IMG/VR virus record: IMGVR_UViG_3300028595_000037
Location: 1 to 34,507 of that record
DNA length: 34,507 nt
Source: a virus
Strand: one strand, 5' to 3'
The number at the start of each line of letters is the position of its first letter. The stretch's first letter is position 1. This document shows, in pieces, positions 6,786 through 14,012 of this stretch. The notes under the pieces are model-generated. The model saw only the letters and a list, made by a program, of their open reading frames with translations. It made no database searches and was not told where the DNA came from. The position numbers were made by a program, and so were the translations under genes.

Positions 6786-7117
6786 CAAATGAAAACCTTA
6801 AAAATTTACAAAATGAAACAGGAAAAATACTAGATAAATATATAGGAAAAAAAATAACACAAAAACCACATCTATATTTTGACCTATTACAAAATGAAGA
6901 AATACAAATTTTTATAATATCTTTAGCATCAAAATATAATGCAAATACTTACATCGAAAAATTTACCGACAGAGGAGAAGATAACGTAACTATTGGACTT
7001 TCTTTCATATTAGAAGACTCAAACGGATACATCCCAATTCTTGCATTTAATTTTGAAAATGAAAAACTAAAAAGTTATGACATATTTGCAACTATTAAAT
7101 ATTTCAAGGAGAAATAA
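6782..7117 (+). CDS. Hypothetical protein, 111 aa
   Basis: No family is recognised. The protein is soluble and starts MTNENLKNLQNETGK after a GGAG ribosome-binding site. The second half looks beta-rich (NVTIGLSFILEDSNGYIPIL). It overlaps the zinc-ribbon gene by four bases and directly precedes the HTH replication protein. Location suggests a replication or host-takeover accessory role, but nothing in the sequence proves it. Confidence 0.65.
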   Translation: MTNENLKNLQNETGKILDKYIGKKITQKPHLYFDLLQNEEIQIFIISLASKYNANTYIEKFTDRGEDNVTIGLSFILEDSNGYIPILAFNFENEKLKSYDIFATIKYFKEK

Positions 7118-7118
7118 A

Positions 7119-7982
7119 ATGATCATAAGAGTAAAAAAAGATAAAAATAATCCATATGTCCTATTAAACAAAACATTCCTTAACCAAAAAAATCTATCAT
7201 TCAAGGCAAAAGGACTACTATCATTCCTACTTTCACTGCCAGACGACTGGAATGTAAACATAGAACATCTATCCAAAATATCAACAGATGGGAAAGACTC
7301 AGTAAGAACAGCAATAAAAGAACTAATAGAAACAAAATACATAACAAGAAATAAAATAAAAAATGAAAAAGGCCAATTTGAAAACTGGGAATACATAATT
7401 ACAGAAAAACCGACATTGGAAAATCCGACGTCGGAAGACCCAACACTACTAATTAATGATTTAAATAATATATATAGTCCATTTCAAGGAAATGAACAAA
7501 ACACAAATCAAAAAGAACCAAATCACCACCCTGACTGTAATCTTAATGAGAGATCTAACGAAGAGATCGCCTCTAAGCCTATTTTAAACAACGCAGAGAG
7601 AAGTTCTGATGAAAATAGGGATAAGCCTAAGGAGAAAAAAGAAACCCCCTTAGAGAAGCAGAAAAGGACAGTTCTGACTATATGGAACTCAACAGAGGGG
7701 TTGAGGCAACATAAAGACAGTTGCTTAGGCCTTTATTTCAAGAAAAAACATGAGAAGCTCATTGACTATTATGGCACTGTCTATATACGTAATGCAATAA
7801 AGAACTATGCCAAAATAGTTAACGATGACAAGTATTATTTTAATTACAAATGGTCCTTGTGGGACTTTATCGCTCGTGGAATAGAGAAATTTAGCGATGA
7901 TGCTGATCCTTTTGTTAGTTTCTTAACTTCTAAACCTAAACAATCCATTACACCAGAGGTGCATTATGATACAATTGGATAA
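7119..7982 (+). CDS. HTH replication initiator-like protein
   Basis: A 287-residue protein. The N-terminal domain (residues 1-100) reads IRVKKDKNNPYVLLNKTFLN, then LSFKAKGLLSFLLSLPDDW and a winged-helix segment (SKISTDGKDSVRTAIKELIE). This is the usual opening of phage replisome-organiser or Rep-type proteins. A low-complexity linker follows, then a C-terminal segment (RTVLTIWNSTEG to PFVSFLTSK) like those of DnaD-type helicase loaders. The ATG at 7119 has an AAGGAG upstream and is preferred to an in-frame ATG at 7077 inside the previous gene. It overlaps the DnaB-type gene by 17 bases. The likely job is origin binding and loading of the phage helicase. Confidence 0.8.
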   Translation: MIIRVKKDKNNPYVLLNKTFLNQKNLSFKAKGLLSFLLSLPDDWNVNIEHLSKISTDGKDSVRTAIKELIETKYITRNKIKNEKGQFENWEYIITEKPTLENPTSEDPTLLINDLNNIYSPFQGNEQNTNQKEPNHHPDCNLNERSNEEIASKPILNNAERSSDENRDKPKEKKETPLEKQKRTVLTIWNSTEGLRQHKDSCLGLYFKKKHEKLIDYYGTVYIRNAIKNYAKIVNDDKYYFNYKWSLWDFIARGIEKFSDDADPFVSFLTSKPKQSITPEVHYDTIG

Positions 7983-9189
7983 AATCACCGCCATAGAGAG
8001 TGAAAACGCTGTACTATCTACCTTCTTAATCAAACATAAAGCTCATAGCGAAATATATAGGCTCACTGAAGAACACTTCTATGTGAAAGATAACGCTAAA
8101 ATATTTAAAGCTATTAAAAAAATAATAGAAGATGATAAAAAAGTTGACATTTCCACTTTGAGTGTTGAATTAAAGGGCGAAGTTGGAAAAGAAAGCTTAA
8201 CTTCTCTTTTAACTAATGATACAACTTTTAATTTAAATTTTCATATAGACGAAATTATAAAAAATTATAAAACTAGAAAAATTTATAATGTTATTCTTGA
8301 TTATAAAGACCAGCTTGAAAATCACCGTGAAGCTGAGATTGATTTAAATAAAATAGAGGAAGCTTTAGAGGACAAAACCACAACTAACAGCTTTACTTCT
8401 CTTAAAGATATTAAAAATACTCCTCTCGACGATATTTTCACTCCCAACCTATTCGTAAGAACTGGACTATTTAAGTTTGACAACTTCTATTCTGGTTTTG
8501 GCAAAGGACAACTTATAACTCTTGGAGCTAGACCTGGCTGTGGAAAAACGACATTAGCACTACAAATAGCAACTTCAACTCCAGCTAAACCCCTATTCTT
8601 TTCACTAGAAATGATAGAAGAAGAAATATACGCAAAGATACTATCAGCAGAAACAGATATATCATCAAATAAAATAGAGCAAACAAAGCTAGATGAAAAT
8701 GAAATGATGACTATAATGAACCATCACGATAAAAAAAGAAAAGATATAATAATCCAAAGAAACACAGACAATTTTAATGCTATTATAAATTCAATTAATT
8801 ACCACATAAAAAACAGTGGAATAGAAATGATAATTATAGATTATCTGCAACTAATAACTTCTAATTCAAGACTAAAAAGACATGAAATGCTTTCAGAAGT
8901 CACCCGGAGCTTAAAAAAAATAGCGCAGAGGCATAAGATTCCAGTGTTAATACTGTCACAGCTGAATAGACTTCTTGACCGTGAAAATAGAAAGCCAACT
9001 CTAGCCGATCTAAAAGACAGTGGAAGCATAGAGCAAGACTCTGACGTTGTAATGTTGTTATGTGAAGCAGAAGAAGAAAAAAGAGAATTATTTTCTCACA
9101 ACTTGATAATAGCAAAGAATAGAAAAGGAAGAGTGGGGAAAATGGAAGTTAATTTTATTAAAGAATTTTCTAAATTTAAAGATATTTAA
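7966..9189 (+). CDS. dnaB: DnaB-type replicative helicase
   Basis: A 407-residue helicase of the DnaB family, which unwinds DNA at the fork as a hexamer. The N-terminal domain (residues 5-110) has the usual ESENAVLSTFL start. The RecA-like C-domain has Walker A GARPGCGKTT (near residue 187), Walker B MIIIDYLQL (near 287), the LKKIAQRHKIPVLILSQLNR motif and DLKDSGSIEQDSDVVMLL. It is slightly shorter than bacterial DnaB (about 470). No primase was recognised in the window, so the host primase or an unrecognised protein must supply primers. The start overlaps the preceding initiator gene; a TCACCGCC motif lies at its fifth codon region (7985). Confidence 0.95.
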   Translation: MIQLDKITAIESENAVLSTFLIKHKAHSEIYRLTEEHFYVKDNAKIFKAIKKIIEDDKKVDISTLSVELKGEVGKESLTSLLTNDTTFNLNFHIDEIIKNYKTRKIYNVILDYKDQLENHREAEIDLNKIEEALEDKTTTNSFTSLKDIKNTPLDDIFTPNLFVRTGLFKFDNFYSGFGKGQLITLGARPGCGKTTLALQIATSTPAKPLFFSLEMIEEEIYAKILSAETDISSNKIEQTKLDENEMMTIMNHHDKKRKDIIIQRNTDNFNAIINSINYHIKNSGIEMIIIDYLQLITSNSRLKRHEMLSEVTRSLKKIAQRHKIPVLILSQLNRLLDRENRKPTLADLKDSGSIEQDSDVVMLLCEAEEEKRELFSHNLIIAKNRKGRVGKMEVNFIKEFSKFKDI

Positions 9190-9190
9190 C

Positions 9191-9219
9191 TTGACATAAT
9201 ATATTTATCTAAATATATT
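9191..9219 (+). promoter_or_regulatory. Rightward promoter 3
   Basis: TTGACA (9191-9196), a 17-bp spacer and TATATT (9214-9219) repeat the exact architecture of the main early promoter, two bases after the helicase stop. It drives the block of 9247 and the repeat-protein genes. Confidence 0.75.
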
Positions 9220-9246
9220 ATAGCTATAAGTTTGAAAGGTAAATAA

Positions 9247-9858
9247 ATGGAAAAGCAAAACATAAAAATAAGTACAAAAAAGCTTTTAGAAAATTTAAAA
9301 AGAGAAAACATAGAAATAAAATTTGCTAATAAAGTTACAAAAATTATTTCGCCTCTTTTAAATAAGTATAAAAATAAAGCTATTGCTAAAATAAATAAAA
9401 AAATTTATAACGAAATGGATTTTGAAGATTATGAATTTGTAGTAGAAGAAACAAATAAAAGATTAAAATTTAAGAAAAAAATAAAAGAATTAGAAAAAAA
9501 TTTTTTAAAAGAAAAAAAAATAAAAGTATCTTCAGAATTTATTATTAGAAGAGAAGATTATTATTTTTGCGAAAAAGAAAATCGTCATTGTATAGATTAT
9601 AAAATTGATTTTTTATTAAATTTTATTGAAGAAAAAAAAATAAATGGAAAAACTATTGAAATTGAAACTAAAAATAAACTAATTTTTATAATAAATGTTT
9701 CTAATAAAAAAATTAAAGGTTTTGAAAAAGTAAATTATAAACTAATAAATATAAAAAAAGAATTATCTCAATTTAAAAAAACTCAAAAACTAATAAATGA
9801 AAGTAAAAAAGAAAAAGCAAAATTAAATCTTTTTACAATAAAATATATAATAAATTAA
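9247..9858 (+). CDS. Lysine-rich hypothetical protein, 203 aa
   Basis: No family is recognised. The gene is strikingly A-rich, more so than its neighbours, and the protein is dominated by K, I, E and N. It is probably helical or coiled-coil in residues 1-100 (MEKQNIKISTKKLLENLKRE, later KFKKKIKELEKNFLKEKK) with a more beta-like centre (IDFLLNFIEEKKINGKTIEI). It follows its own promoter at 9191 and precedes the paired repeat proteins by 12 bases. The base composition suggests a different origin from the structural genes. Function unknown. Confidence 0.7.
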   Translation: MEKQNIKISTKKLLENLKRENIEIKFANKVTKIISPLLNKYKNKAIAKINKKIYNEMDFEDYEFVVEETNKRLKFKKKIKELEKNFLKEKKIKVSSEFIIRREDYYFCEKENRHCIDYKIDFLLNFIEEKKINGKTIEIETKNKLIFIINVSNKKIKGFEKVNYKLINIKKELSQFKKTQKLINESKKEKAKLNLFTIKYIIN

Positions 9859-9870
9859 AGGAAAAATAGA

Positions 9871-10455
9871 ATGGAACAATTAATAGGAAAGGATATTAGT
9901 TTGATATTGCAAAAGCAACCTGGATTAATTGACAAGCTTAATATTAACTTAATGGATGGGTATGATATTCGTTGGGTATTGAAATATCAACCTAGCTTAA
10001 TTGATAAATTAAATATTAGTTTAATGGATGGAGATGATATTTGTCGGGTATTAGCAGATCAACCAGAATTAATTGATAAATTAAATATTAGCTTAATGAA
10101 TGGACATGATATTTATTGGGTATTGAAACATCAACCTAAATTAATTGATAAGCTTGATCTTAAATTAATGGATAGATTTGATATTAGTTTGCTATTGCAA
10201 GAGCAACCAGAATTAATTGATAAATTAAACATTAATTTGCTGGATGGAAATAATATTTGTTGCATATTGCGAAAACAACCACACTTAATTAATAAATTAA
10301 ACATTAAAAAAATGAATAAATATCATATTAGTTCATTATTAGAAAAACAGCCTCAACTTGAAAAATATTTTAATAATGATAAAGTAAAAATAACATGCGA
10401 AGGGAAGACGATAGAAATTAGTAGAGAATCTGCTAAAGCTTTAAATTTAATATAA
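9871..10455 (+). CDS. 24-residue-repeat solenoid protein, copy A
   Basis: A 194-residue protein built from seven units of about 24 residues with the pattern QPxLIDKLNISLMxGxDIxxVL. It ends in a non-repeated tail (NNDKVKITCEGKTIEISRES, then AKALNLI). The regular spacing of leucine, proline and glycine suggests an alpha-solenoid of helix pairs, but no named family is recognised. The next gene encodes a paralogue of the same length with the same tail, so the pair arose by gene duplication. There is no signal peptide or membrane segment. The ribosome-binding site is AAAGGAAAAA, moderate. A protein-binding role is likely; the partner is unknown. Confidence 0.75.
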   Translation: MEQLIGKDISLILQKQPGLIDKLNINLMDGYDIRWVLKYQPSLIDKLNISLMDGDDICRVLADQPELIDKLNISLMNGHDIYWVLKHQPKLIDKLDLKLMDRFDISLLLQEQPELIDKLNINLLDGNNICCILRKQPHLINKLNIKKMNKYHISSLLEKQPQLEKYFNNDKVKITCEGKTIEISRESAKALNLI

Positions 10456-10465
10456 GGAGTGTAAA

Positions 10466-11050
10466 ATGGAACAATTAACAGGATTTGATATTAGTCGTGT
10501 ATTGAAACATCAACCAAAATTAATTGATAAACTTAATATTAGCTTAATGAATGGAAATGATATTCATTGGGTATTGCGAAAGCAACCACAATTAATTGAT
10601 AAATTAAATATTAGTTTAATGAATGGATTTAATATTCATTGGGTATTGCGAGATCAACCTAACTTAATTGATAAATTAAATATTAGTTTAATGCATGGAA
10701 GTCATATTAGTTTGGTATTAGCAGATCAACCTCAATTAATTGACAAGCTTGATATTAGCTTAATGAATGGAAATTATATTTGTCTGGTATTGCAACATCA
10801 ACCACAATTAATTGATAAATTAAATATTAGCTTAATGAATGGACTTAATATTAGTTGGGTATTAGAAGAGCAACCAGAATTAATTGATAAACTTAATATT
10901 AGTTTAATGAATGAAGAGAATATTAGTATGGTATTAAGACGTCAACCAAAACTTAAAAGATATTTTAATAACGATAAAGTAAAAATAACATGTGAAGGGA
11001 AGACGATAGAGATTAGTAGAGAATCTGCTAAAGCTTTAAATTTAATATAA
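10466..11050 (+). CDS. 24-residue-repeat solenoid protein, copy B
   Basis: Also 194 residues with seven 24-residue units and an identical C-terminal tail to copy A. The repeats are more uniform than in copy A; QPQLIDKLNISLMNG recurs several times. The surface positions (for example HWV, SLV, CLV and SWV before the L-x-x-QP turn) vary between units while the scaffold residues are fixed. This is as expected if variable positions contact a ligand. The start has an AAGGAG ribosome-binding site 7 bases upstream. It lies directly upstream of the SSB gene. Confidence 0.75.
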   Translation: MEQLTGFDISRVLKHQPKLIDKLNISLMNGNDIHWVLRKQPQLIDKLNISLMNGFNIHWVLRDQPNLIDKLNISLMHGSHISLVLADQPQLIDKLDISLMNGNYICLVLQHQPQLIDKLNISLMNGLNISWVLEEQPELIDKLNISLMNEENISMVLRRQPKLKRYFNNDKVKITCEGKTIEISRESAKALNLI

Positions 11051-11061
11051 AGGGGGACATT

Positions 11062-11442
11062 ATGTCAGATACAAATTTAATCGTAGCAAGTGGTCGGCTA
11101 AAAGCTGATCCAGAAGTAAAGAAAAGCAAAGAGGGTAAAGCTTATATAATTTTTACCATAGCTAACCAAGGAAGAAATGAAGAGGTTATATGGTGGAATT
11201 GTGTAGCATTCACCCACACCGCGAAATTTTTATCTCAATATGCAAAGCAAGGAGATAAAATCTTGATTCAAGGCGAAGTGAAAGAAAGCAGCTATAAAGA
11301 TAAAAACGGGCAACAGAGAACTGCAAAATCAATTAATGTCTATAAAGCTGAAATATTGCAAAAAAAGGGACAAAATCAAGAAAGCAAAGTAAAAAATGCT
11401 TTTGACGGAGAAAACGTTACTAGTCCTGAATTTCTTTTTTAG
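11062..11442 (+). CDS. ssb: Single-stranded DNA-binding protein
   Basis: A 126-residue SSB with one OB fold covering residues 1-105. It contains IVASGRLKADPEVKKSKEGK, EEVIWWNCVAFTHTAKFL and GDKILIQGEVKESSYKDKNG, all family hallmarks. The C-terminal tail is short and ends SPEFLF. This keeps a terminal hydrophobic Phe but is less acidic than the DDDIPF tip of bacterial SSB, so binding of host SSB partners may be changed. It coats single strands during replication and recombination and works with the DnaB-type helicase upstream. The ribosome-binding site AAGGGGG is strong. Confidence 0.95.
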   Translation: MSDTNLIVASGRLKADPEVKKSKEGKAYIIFTIANQGRNEEVIWWNCVAFTHTAKFLSQYAKQGDKILIQGEVKESSYKDKNGQQRTAKSINVYKAEILQKKGQNQESKVKNAFDGENVTSPEFLF

Positions 11443-11451
11443 GAAAATAAA

Positions 11452-11673
11452 ATGATAGCTAAAATTAAAAATAAATTATCAACAATAAAAGATTATTTAA
11501 TCAAATATAATCAAAGCGAATACTCTAAAATAAGCACTTATTCAATACAAAAAGATTTACGAATTAGCACTAGTCAAATGAAAGATTTAAAAGAAAATCC
11601 TGAAAAATTAAGAATCGAAACTCTAATGAATTTAGCAGAGAAAGTAAGTGGAATTAAAATTAGTAAAGATTAA
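11452..11673 (+). CDS. Small HTH (XRE-like) protein
   Basis: A 73-residue protein. The segment SIQKDLRISTSQMKDLKENP and the following RIETLMNLAEKVSGI resemble the last helices of a Cro/CI-type (XRE) helix-turn-helix domain, where T/S-x-x-x-L-x-x-N/G-x-R/K and L-x-x-L-A are usual. The N-terminus is lysine-rich. It follows SSB by 9 bases and overlaps the next gene by 26. It may be the regulator of the early or late promoter; without an integrase nearby a lysogeny repressor role is less likely. The fold assignment is moderate. Confidence 0.65.
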   Translation: MIAKIKNKLSTIKDYLIKYNQSEYSKISTYSIQKDLRISTSQMKDLKENPEKLRIETLMNLAEKVSGIKISKD

Positions 11674-12091
11674 ACATTCACCTCAATTAGAACACAAAGA
11701 AGTCTTTGTCCCAATTGATGAATTGTCTAGTGAAGAAGTTAAAAAACTACCACTCAAAAAACCTCTTAATTGCGAAGTAGATGTTATAGACGATTTGCCA
11801 AGCTATAATCTAATGCAATTATATAGAGGTTGTTGTACAAAAGTAGCTGAAAACACAGACGACATCAATTGGAACACAAAAGAAAAAGTGGATTATCAAT
11901 GCAAAATGATATGTGGATTGGTAAAAGAAATAGGATTCAACCCAGAAACAAATGAAATTAAATTAAAACCTATTTCAATTTCATTTAAAAATTTATCTGA
12001 AATTAAAAGATATAATTACATTGAAAGTGCTTTAGAAGTTATGGCTAACAAACTTGGAATAACAAAAGAAGAATTAAAAAAAGAAATATAA
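11648..12091 (+). CDS. Conserved phage protein, possibly recombination-related
   Basis: A 147-residue protein with a GTG start at 11648, since no earlier in-frame ATG exists; it overlaps the preceding gene. The pattern SYNLMQLYRGCCTKVAENTD, then NWNTKEKVDYQCK and SISFKNL near the C-terminus, with a last helix ALEVMANKLGITKEELKKEI, is familiar from small phage proteins found in early recombination regions (DUF1367 or NinB-like layout). The resemblance is of layout only and I am not sure of the family. Context between SSB and a nuclease gene supports a DNA-metabolism role. Confidence 0.55.
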   Translation: MELKLVKIKHSPQLEHKEVFVPIDELSSEEVKKLPLKKPLNCEVDVIDDLPSYNLMQLYRGCCTKVAENTDDINWNTKEKVDYQCKMICGLVKEIGFNPETNEIKLKPISISFKNLSEIKRYNYIESALEVMANKLGITKEELKKEI

Positions 12092-12762
12092 TGATTAAAA
12101 AAATACTTTTATTTATCTTTATGCCAACTGTTCTATTCGCAAAAAACTACAACTTAACAATTGGAGGGTTCTTTTATGCTAATAAAGGCATTTATGATTA
12201 TTATAATGTTAATAGCAATATCGAAGCTGAATACAATAATAAAATTACTAAAGCAACCTTCACCGCCGATGGAGAATATGAGAAAGAACTTTCAGGAAAC
12301 GTCTATAAAAGCGAAAGAAATGCTTCATTAAATTACGATTTCAAACTATCAACAAAAATAGAATATTTCATGCTGACAAATTATAACTATAATAAAGCAA
12401 TCAATCTAAAATATAGATATAATATTGGAAATGGGATTAAGCTTTCGCCTCTTCACAGCGAAACTTTAAAGTTTAATGTGAGCTATGCCCCTATTTTAGA
12501 AATAGAACGCACCAGCAAGCAGGAAAAAGGCATTAAACATTCATTTAGAACTAAAGCAATGAAGGATTTTTCTGGAATTAAAATAGGAAATATAAACTGG
12601 TTCATTTTAGAAGACAAAAATAATTATAGAATAGATAATATTATATATGCTGAATATATGTTGACAAAAGTTGTTAGCTTCGAAATTGAATGGAAAAGAA
12701 AATATAATACAAAAACAATAACAGATAAAGAAATAGATTTAAGTGTTAAAATTAAAATTTAA
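12091..12762 (+). CDS. Predicted outer-membrane beta-barrel (DUF481-like)
   Basis: A 223-residue protein with a Sec signal peptide (MIKKILLFIFMPTVLFAK, probable cleavage after LFA). The mature part consists of alternating polar/hydrophobic strands ending in I/L/F residues, for example ATFTADGEYEKEL, NASLNYDFKLSTKIEYFML and SFEIEWKRKYNTKTI, with a final strand EIDLSVKIKI. This is the pattern of DUF481-type outer-membrane barrels. The last residue is Ile rather than Phe. It would sit in the host outer membrane. Barrel proteins encoded by early phage genes are rare; superinfection exclusion or changing envelope permeability is the natural hypothesis. Its ATG overlaps the stop of the preceding gene. 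Confidence 0.7.
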   Translation: MIKKILLFIFMPTVLFAKNYNLTIGGFFYANKGIYDYYNVNSNIEAEYNNKITKATFTADGEYEKELSGNVYKSERNASLNYDFKLSTKIEYFMLTNYNYNKAINLKYRYNIGNGIKLSPLHSETLKFNVSYAPILEIERTSKQEKGIKHSFRTKAMKDFSGIKIGNINWFILEDKNNYRIDNIIYAEYMLTKVVSFEIEWKRKYNTKTITDKEIDLSVKIKI

Positions 12763-12764
12763 AG

Positions 12765-13097
12765 ATGAAAAAACAAATTAATACAGACCATCTTTACCTA
12801 GAAGCCATTATGAAAGAAAATGGAATTAAATTCTTAACTGAATATAGATTTCACCCCACCCGCAAATGGAGGTTTGACTATGTAATATCAGAAAAAGACA
12901 TGATAGCTTTAGAATACGAAGGAGGGGTTTATTCCAGAGGAAGGCACACTAGAGGAAGAGGCTATTCCAATGACTGCGAGAAATATACAGAAGCAGCTCT
13001 TTTGGGATGGAAAGTTATTAGAGTAACAACTGATTTAATAAAAGATGGAAAAGCGGAAGAATTTATTAAAAGAATAACTTTTGACAAAAAGAAATAA
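12765..13097 (+). CDS. PD-(D/E)XK endonuclease-like protein
   Basis: A 110-residue single-domain protein. The core EYRFHPTRKWRFDYVISEKD, MIALEYEGGVYSRGRHTRGR and GWKVIRVTTDLI follow the Vsr/DUF559-like restriction fold: an Asp at the end of beta-2, E-x-E on beta-3, and a conserved H-T-R-G segment. This family is common in phages, where it may act as a Holliday-junction or mismatch endonuclease. The start is two bases after the barrel gene, and the ribosome-binding site is weak, so coupling is likely. The exact substrate is not visible. Confidence 0.75.
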   Translation: MKKQINTDHLYLEAIMKENGIKFLTEYRFHPTRKWRFDYVISEKDMIALEYEGGVYSRGRHTRGRGYSNDCEKYTEAALLGWKVIRVTTDLIKDGKAEEFIKRITFDKKK

Positions 13098-13109
13098 ATA
13101 AGATATAAA
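13081..13109 (+). promoter_or_regulatory. Rightward promoter 4
   Basis: TTGACA (13081-13086), a 17-bp spacer and TATAAA (13104-13109) form a sigma70-like promoter overlapping the end of the nuclease gene. An AAGGAG and the ATG at 13139 follow. It drives the last part of the early unit. Confidence 0.65.
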
Positions 13110-13138
13110 TAATTATTTTTTAAAAAGGAGAAAATAAA

Positions 13139-13729
13139 ATGAAATCAAATGAAACAGCTTTAATTTTAATAGGATATCAAAATGATTATTTTGATAAAGA
13201 CGGAATCTTACACTCTATAATCGAAGGACAATCAGATGGAGTATTAAAAAACACAATGAAACTAATAGAAGATCTTCCAAAAGATATGCTTATAGTTTCC
13301 ACCCCAATTATATTTTCTGAAGATTATCACGAACTTGTTAACCCAATAGGAATTTTAAAAACAATTCAAGATGTTGGAGCTTTCAAAAATAACTCCAAAG
13401 GATCTAAAAACATTAAAGAAATTGAAGAAGCTGGAGATAGAATATTAGAAATAAAAGGAAAACAAAGCTTCAACGCTTTCTTAAACACTAAACTTGATGA
13501 TATATTAAAAGAAAATAATATTAAAAATGTACTTATCGCTGGAGCTATCACTTCTATCTGTATAGATTCTACAGGAAGAGCGGCATCAGAAAAAGGATAT
13601 AAAACAACTATACTTTCTGATTGTACTTGTGGAAAAACTTTCTTTGAGCAAGAATATTATTGTGATAATATATTCCCAACTTATGCAATAATGAAAACAA
13701 CCAAAGATATATTAAAAGAAATGGAATAA
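13139..13729 (+). CDS. Isochorismatase-family cysteine hydrolase
   Basis: A 196-residue alpha/beta hydrolase of the isochorismatase/nicotinamidase superfamily. The catalytic Cys lies in AGAITSICIDSTGRAASEKG (about residue 140), followed by YKTTILSDCTCG; the Lys region is LEIKGKQSFNAF (about residues 105-108). The first motif reads ALILIGYQNDYFDKDG, so Gly12 stands where the usual catalytic Asp of the I-D-x-Q-x-D-F motif sits. The enzyme is therefore either of an atypical subgroup or altered in activity. Possible substrates include nicotinamide-like amides; the sequence does not decide. It has its own promoter and a good ribosome-binding site. A role in NAD metabolism during infection is inference. 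Confidence 0.8.
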   Translation: MKSNETALILIGYQNDYFDKDGILHSIIEGQSDGVLKNTMKLIEDLPKDMLIVSTPIIFSEDYHELVNPIGILKTIQDVGAFKNNSKGSKNIKEIEEAGDRILEIKGKQSFNAFLNTKLDDILKENNIKNVLIAGAITSICIDSTGRAASEKGYKTTILSDCTCGKTFFEQEYYCDNIFPTYAIMKTTKDILKEME

Positions 13730-13730
13730 T

Positions 13731-14012
13731 ATGATTGCTAAAAAACAAAACTTTAAAAAAGAAATTAAAAAGCTTAAAGAGAAATTAAACTATCATAAAA
13801 AAAGAGATATATTTTTTAGCTCTCAATGGCTTCTAATTAAAAAAAAGAGCAAAGAAATAGAAAAACATAAAGATAACATTTCACAAAAAGCAGATAAATT
13901 ATTAACAAATATAGCAAAAGAAATACAAAAAATATACATTGAAGATCAAAATATAGAAAATGAAATTATAGATTTAAAAAAAATAAACAAAAAATTAAAA
14001 CAAATAGCATAA
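13731..14012 (+). CDS. Small coiled-coil protein
   Basis: A 93-residue, lysine-rich protein with heptad-like patterns in residues 5-30 (FKKEIKKLKEKLNYHKK) and 60-93 (IAKEIQKIYIEDQNIENEII). No signal peptide or membrane span is seen. It starts one base after the hydrolase stop, and its own stop overlaps the next start (TAATG). No family is recognised; it may be a scaffold or partner for the membrane peptidase-like protein that follows. Confidence 0.65.
   Translation: MIAKKQNFKKEIKKLKEKLNYHKKRDIFFSSQWLLIKKKSKEIEKHKDNISQKADKLLTNIAKEIQKIYIEDQNIENEIIDLKKINKKLKQIA

Larger units (their letters stand above)
9871..11050 (+). repeat. Tandem gene duplication with internal 72-bp repeats
   Basis: Two 585-bp genes stand head to tail with 10 bases between them. 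Each holds seven 72-bp units (CAACCACAATTAATTGATAA type), and their last 85 or so bases are nearly identical (10371-10455 and 10966-11050). The array is an obvious substrate for recombination and unit shuffling. Confidence 0.85.

Noticed and set aside
7067-7396. Leftward frame opposite the HTH replication gene
   Set aside because: It is fully antisense to a well-supported gene in a rightward operon and has no ribosome-binding site; it is a shadow frame.
9871-11050. Regular repeats that could suggest a CRISPR array
   Set aside because: The repeats are in frame, coding and contiguous without unique spacers; they encode protein solenoid units.
11452-11673. Lysogeny repressor
   Set aside because: The protein is only weakly XRE-like, lies inside an early replication operon, and no integrase, excisionase or attachment site was found.
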